DNA of 64,000 nt from JAPPLB01 sp965206655 (GTDB taxonomy: Bacteria; Acidobacteriota; Terriglobia; Bryobacterales; UBA6623). The stretch spans positions 1,116,001 to 1,180,000 of the forward strand of contig CBDBKC010000038.1 of NCBI GenBank assembly GCA_965206655.1, given 5' to 3'. Shown one piece after another: positions 61,847-64,000 of the stretch (its first letter is position 1; each line of letters begins with the position of its first letter). The position numbers and the translations under genes were made by a program. Below the pieces are notes generated by a model that saw only the letters and a list, made by a program, of their open reading frames with translations, was not told where the DNA came from and made no database searches.

Positions 61847-62614
61847 GTGGATTCCGCAACCAGAATCCCGGTACTGGCAGGCAACTGGAAGATGTTCAAA
61901 ACTCTTCCTGAAACGGTCGCCTACCTTCAGGAGTTCAAGATACTTGTTCAGTATGTCGAGGGTTGCGAAATCGTGATCGCACCGTCCTTCCCCGCCCTTG
62001 CCGCCGCCGCCGAGACCGTTCGCGGCAGCCGCATCCGCATCGCGGCGCAGAACGTGTATTGGGAAATTGAAGGGGCCTACACAGGCGAAGTCTCCGCCGG
62101 GATGCTCGCTGCCGCCGGCTGCACTCACGTCATCATCGGACACAGTGAAAGACGACTCTTGTTCGGAGAGGCCGACGAAACGGTGAATCGGCGGGTCTTG
62201 GCCGCACTCGCCGCAGGCTTGCGGCCTATTGTCTGCGTCGGCGAAACCCTCGACCAACGCGAGGCAGACGAAACAAGAGATGTCCTTTTGCGCCAGATCG
62301 ATGGCGCTCTGGCTTCGTTGACCGCCGATTCCGCGTCGCCTATAATCGTAGCGTACGAGCCTGTTTGGGCTATTGGCACTGGACGAACCGCCACCCCCGA
62401 GATCGCCGAGGAAGCACATCAAGTTCTCCGCGACCGAATCCGCGAAAACCTAGGTCCCGTGACTGCGGAAAACTTGCGTATTCTCTATGGGGGAAGTGTA
62501 AAGCCGGCCAATATCCAGAGCTTGATGGCCATGCCTGACATTGATGGGGCGCTGGTGGGGGGCGCGAGCCTCGACCCCGCATCAATGGCGGCTATGATTC
62601 ATTACCAATCCTGA
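61847..62614 (+). CDS. tpiA: Triosephosphate isomerase
   Basis: This 255-residue glycolytic enzyme interconverts dihydroxyacetone phosphate and glyceraldehyde 3-phosphate. The catalytic residues are all present: AGNWKM (Lys), IIGHSERR (His electrophile), AYEPVWAIGTG (catalytic Glu and loop 6) and the phosphate site YGGSV with GGASL. The GTG at 61847 follows GGGAGGA; the ATG at 61835 overlaps that ribosome site and is less likely. It is followed by secG 66 bp on, an arrangement seen in many bacteria. Confidence 0.95.
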   Translation: MDSATRIPVLAGNWKMFKTLPETVAYLQEFKILVQYVEGCEIVIAPSFPALAAAAETVRGSRIRIAAQNVYWEIEGAYTGEVSAGMLAAAGCTHVIIGHSERRLLFGEADETVNRRVLAALAAGLRPIVCVGETLDQREADETRDVLLRQIDGALASLTADSASPIIVAYEPVWAIGTGRTATPEIAEEAHQVLRDRIRENLGPVTAENLRILYGGSVKPANIQSLMAMPDIDGALVGGASLDPASMAAMIHYQS

Positions 62615-62680
62615 TCAGACGGCCCGCCGAAACCGATACCGGGGTGGCCCGCGTGGTACGTGTCAAGGAGTAGATTCGTC

Positions 62681-63130
62681 GTGTTAGAGATCTTCCTAAC
62701 CATCATTCATGTCGTGGTCTGCCTCTTCTTGATCATCGTCGTGCTGCTCCAGAGCGGTAAGGCGGCGGATCTGGCGGGAGCCTTCGGCGGTATGGGTTCT
62801 CAGACAGCCTTTGGTCCTCGGGGCGCCGCCACCCTGCTGTCCAAGGCAACGACAATCGCCGCTGTCCTCTTCATGCTGACGTCGATTTGGCTCGGCATTG
62901 AGGCCGGCCGCGGTGGCGGATTCGGTGGCGGAGAATCCGTCATCGAGAGAACCGGCGCCGGCGCCGTTGTTCCCGACGCAAGTCAGCCGGGCCAATCGCC
63001 CTCGGGCGGCGAGGAAGCGGGCGGTAGTCCCTTCGAATCCATGGAGGTCACGCCACTCAAAGATGGGGAAGCCCCCGCGGCGGCGGCCCCAGAAACGGAA
63101 CAAGGAAGCCAGGCTCCTCAGCAGGAATAG
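62681..63130 (+). CDS. secG: Protein translocase subunit SecG
   Basis: This 149-residue protein has two membrane helices (about residues 2-23 and 54-73) joined by the conserved loop LLQSGKAADLAGAFGG...TAFGPRGAATLLSKAT. It stabilises the SecYEG channel. The tail after residue 80 is unusually long and rich in Gly, Ala, Pro and Glu, likely disordered in the cytosol. A GTG start at 62681 is chosen because AAGGAG lies ten bases upstream; the GTG at 62660 precedes that site. Confidence 0.92.
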   Translation: MLEIFLTIIHVVVCLFLIIVVLLQSGKAADLAGAFGGMGSQTAFGPRGAATLLSKATTIAAVLFMLTSIWLGIEAGRGGGFGGGESVIERTGAGAVVPDASQPGQSPSGGEEAGGSPFESMEVTPLKDGEAPAAAAPETEQGSQAPQQE

Positions 63131-63168
63131 CCCTCTTGCCATGATCAACTGAACAAACCGGAGCACTT

Positions 63169-63255
63169 GCGGAGATGGCGGAACTGGCAGACGCGCTAGC
63201 TTGAGGTGCTAGTGGGAGAAATCTCATGGGGGTTCGAGTCCCCCTCTCCGCACCA
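63169..63255 (+). tRNA. tRNA-Leu (GAG)
   Basis: This 87-nt class II tRNA has the acceptor stem GCGGAGA/TCTCCGC, anticodon stem CTAGC/GCTAG with loop TTGAGGT (anticodon GAG), a long variable arm as in tRNA-Leu, the T-arm GGGGG-TTCGAGT-CCCCC and an encoded CCA end. Confidence 0.97.
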
Positions 63256-63292
63256 TTTACTTTCAATCAACTTAGCCGCCCCGCATCTTCAA

Positions 63293-64000
63293 ATGCGCAT
63301 CCCTATGGCCTTCGCCCGTGTCGCCGTGCTCGCGTGCGGCTTGAATCTATCCGTCTCGGCATCTCAGATCCCCACGGCCAAAGACGTATCCGCTAAGCCT
63401 GACGTACCGACGCCCAAGGACGCGATTTCCCTGGAGCGGTTGCAAAAACTGGCGTCCAAGGAAGCCAGCGCCTCTTATTCTCCCGACCGCGTGATCAGCC
63501 CTCCAATGCCGATTGCGATCCGGCAGGAGCATCCCGGCGGCCCGGCGTATCAAGAGGGTCTTAGCTATACGTTCCTCATTCACTCGATGAAGTTCGCCGG
63601 CATGGTTCGGATGGACGACGGACAACTGCTACTGATGGGAACCGGCTGGCTGAAAGACCCCGTCGGCGAGGAGCGGGGTGTGTTTGTCATGCGCTCGGCT
63701 GACGAAGCACAGAGTTGGAGCCGGCCAAGGATCATCCATTGGGGCCTTGAGCGGCCCGAGCCCATCAATCTCGGCGGAAAGAAGCTGGTGATGATTCCTC
63801 GAGATGATGCCGGCTTCATCAGCTTTAGCGAGGATGGCGGGCAGCACTGGGGCGAGAAGATTCCTTTCCCTCGACTGCCCGATGGCAGTAACCGCCAAAC
63901 CTATCGTCACGGCACACCACTCGTCGAAGGACAGACGATTACTGGCGTGTTCTACACCGAGGGCGAACTCCGCGAGGGCTGGACGGCTTACTCTTTGCTG
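63293..64000 (+). CDS. Exported sialidase-like BNR/Asp-box protein (partial)
   Basis: The frame opens at 63293 and runs off the right edge with no stop, giving 236 codons. A signal peptide (MRIPMAFARVAVLACG to VSASQ) is followed by a Pro/Asp-rich stretch and then the start of a beta-propeller: FAGMVRMDDGQLLLMGTGW, a degenerate blade (SADEAQSWSRP) and a clear Asp box SEDGGQHWGEKIPF. Such proteins include exo-sialidases and other secreted glycan-active hydrolases; catalytic residues lie beyond the window, so activity is open. It begins 38 bp after tRNA-Leu. Confidence 0.8.
   Translation, partial: MRIPMAFARVAVLACGLNLSVSASQIPTAKDVSAKPDVPTPKDAISLERLQKLASKEASASYSPDRVISPPMPIAIRQEHPGGPAYQEGLSYTFLIHSMKFAGMVRMDDGQLLLMGTGWLKDPVGEERGVFVMRSADEAQSWSRPRIIHWGLERPEPINLGGKKLVMIPRDDAGFISFSEDGGQHWGEKIPFPRLPDGSNRQTYRHGTPLVEGQTITGVFYTEGELREGWTAYSLL

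Overview
The window looks like the chromosome of a GC-rich soil-type bacterium, most likely an Acidobacteriota member of the Solibacter/Bryobacter kind. That is inferred from gene content: a ccm locus with Acidobacteria-style CcmH, an FG-GAP plus ASPIC/UnbV protein, a SUMF1-type protein, an M81 peptidase, a sulfite reductase with a C-terminal helical tail, and a fuculose-type microcompartment. No rRNA is present to settle the phylum. One tRNA, tRNA-Leu(GAG), lies near the right end.

Layout. 1-5.9 kb is an insertion-sequence (IS) graveyard: an OLD-family ATPase/TOPRIM gene cut by an IS200-type element, then a plant-type phosphofructokinase gene cut by an IS4-family element and truncated by an IS1595-family element. 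6.1-10.2 kb is a partial Tad/Flp pilus set (cpaB, cpaF, tadB, tadC). 10.4-17 kb holds an enolase-superfamily enzyme, an M81 peptidase, a SUMF1-type protein with a second IS200 copy just upstream, a glycerophosphodiesterase and a TPR/metallopeptidase protein. 17.3-23.4 kb is a cytochrome c maturation operon (ccmE-F-H, a CcmI-like protein, a novel membrane protein, ccmA-B). 23.5-28.7 kb has an M19 dipeptidase homologue, sulfite reductase and a repeat-rich gap. 28.7-36.6 kb runs LRR protein, YihY, an oxidoreductase, a sugar kinase, etfA/etfB, fabF, acpP and lexA. 36.7-44.6 kb is a flagellar basal-body operon (flgB-flgC-fliE-F-G-H-I-J) under a sigma-54 activator. 45-49.7 kb has a second IS1595 copy, a response regulator and an IS21 element inside a membrane glycosyltransferase gene. 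51.1-53.1 kb is a compact bacterial microcompartment (BMC) locus. 53.3-64 kb holds a rhomboid protease, an O-antigen ligase, two secreted hydrolases, a third IS200 copy inside an ASPIC/UnbV gene, tpiA, secG, tRNA-Leu and the start of a sialidase-like gene.

How parts work together. The ccm genes form one convergently overlapped operon, with CcmE carrying Cys in place of the haem-binding His. The flagellar operon has a clear -24/-12 promoter next to its likely activator gene. The BMC locus pairs an aldolase carrying a putative encapsulation tail with one hexamer and three pentamer shell proteins. Seven IS copies of four families (IS200/IS605 three times, IS4, IS1595 twice, IS21) occupy the window. 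Four genes are interrupted, and in each the frame is restored exactly when the element is removed computationally by eye, which points to recent insertion.
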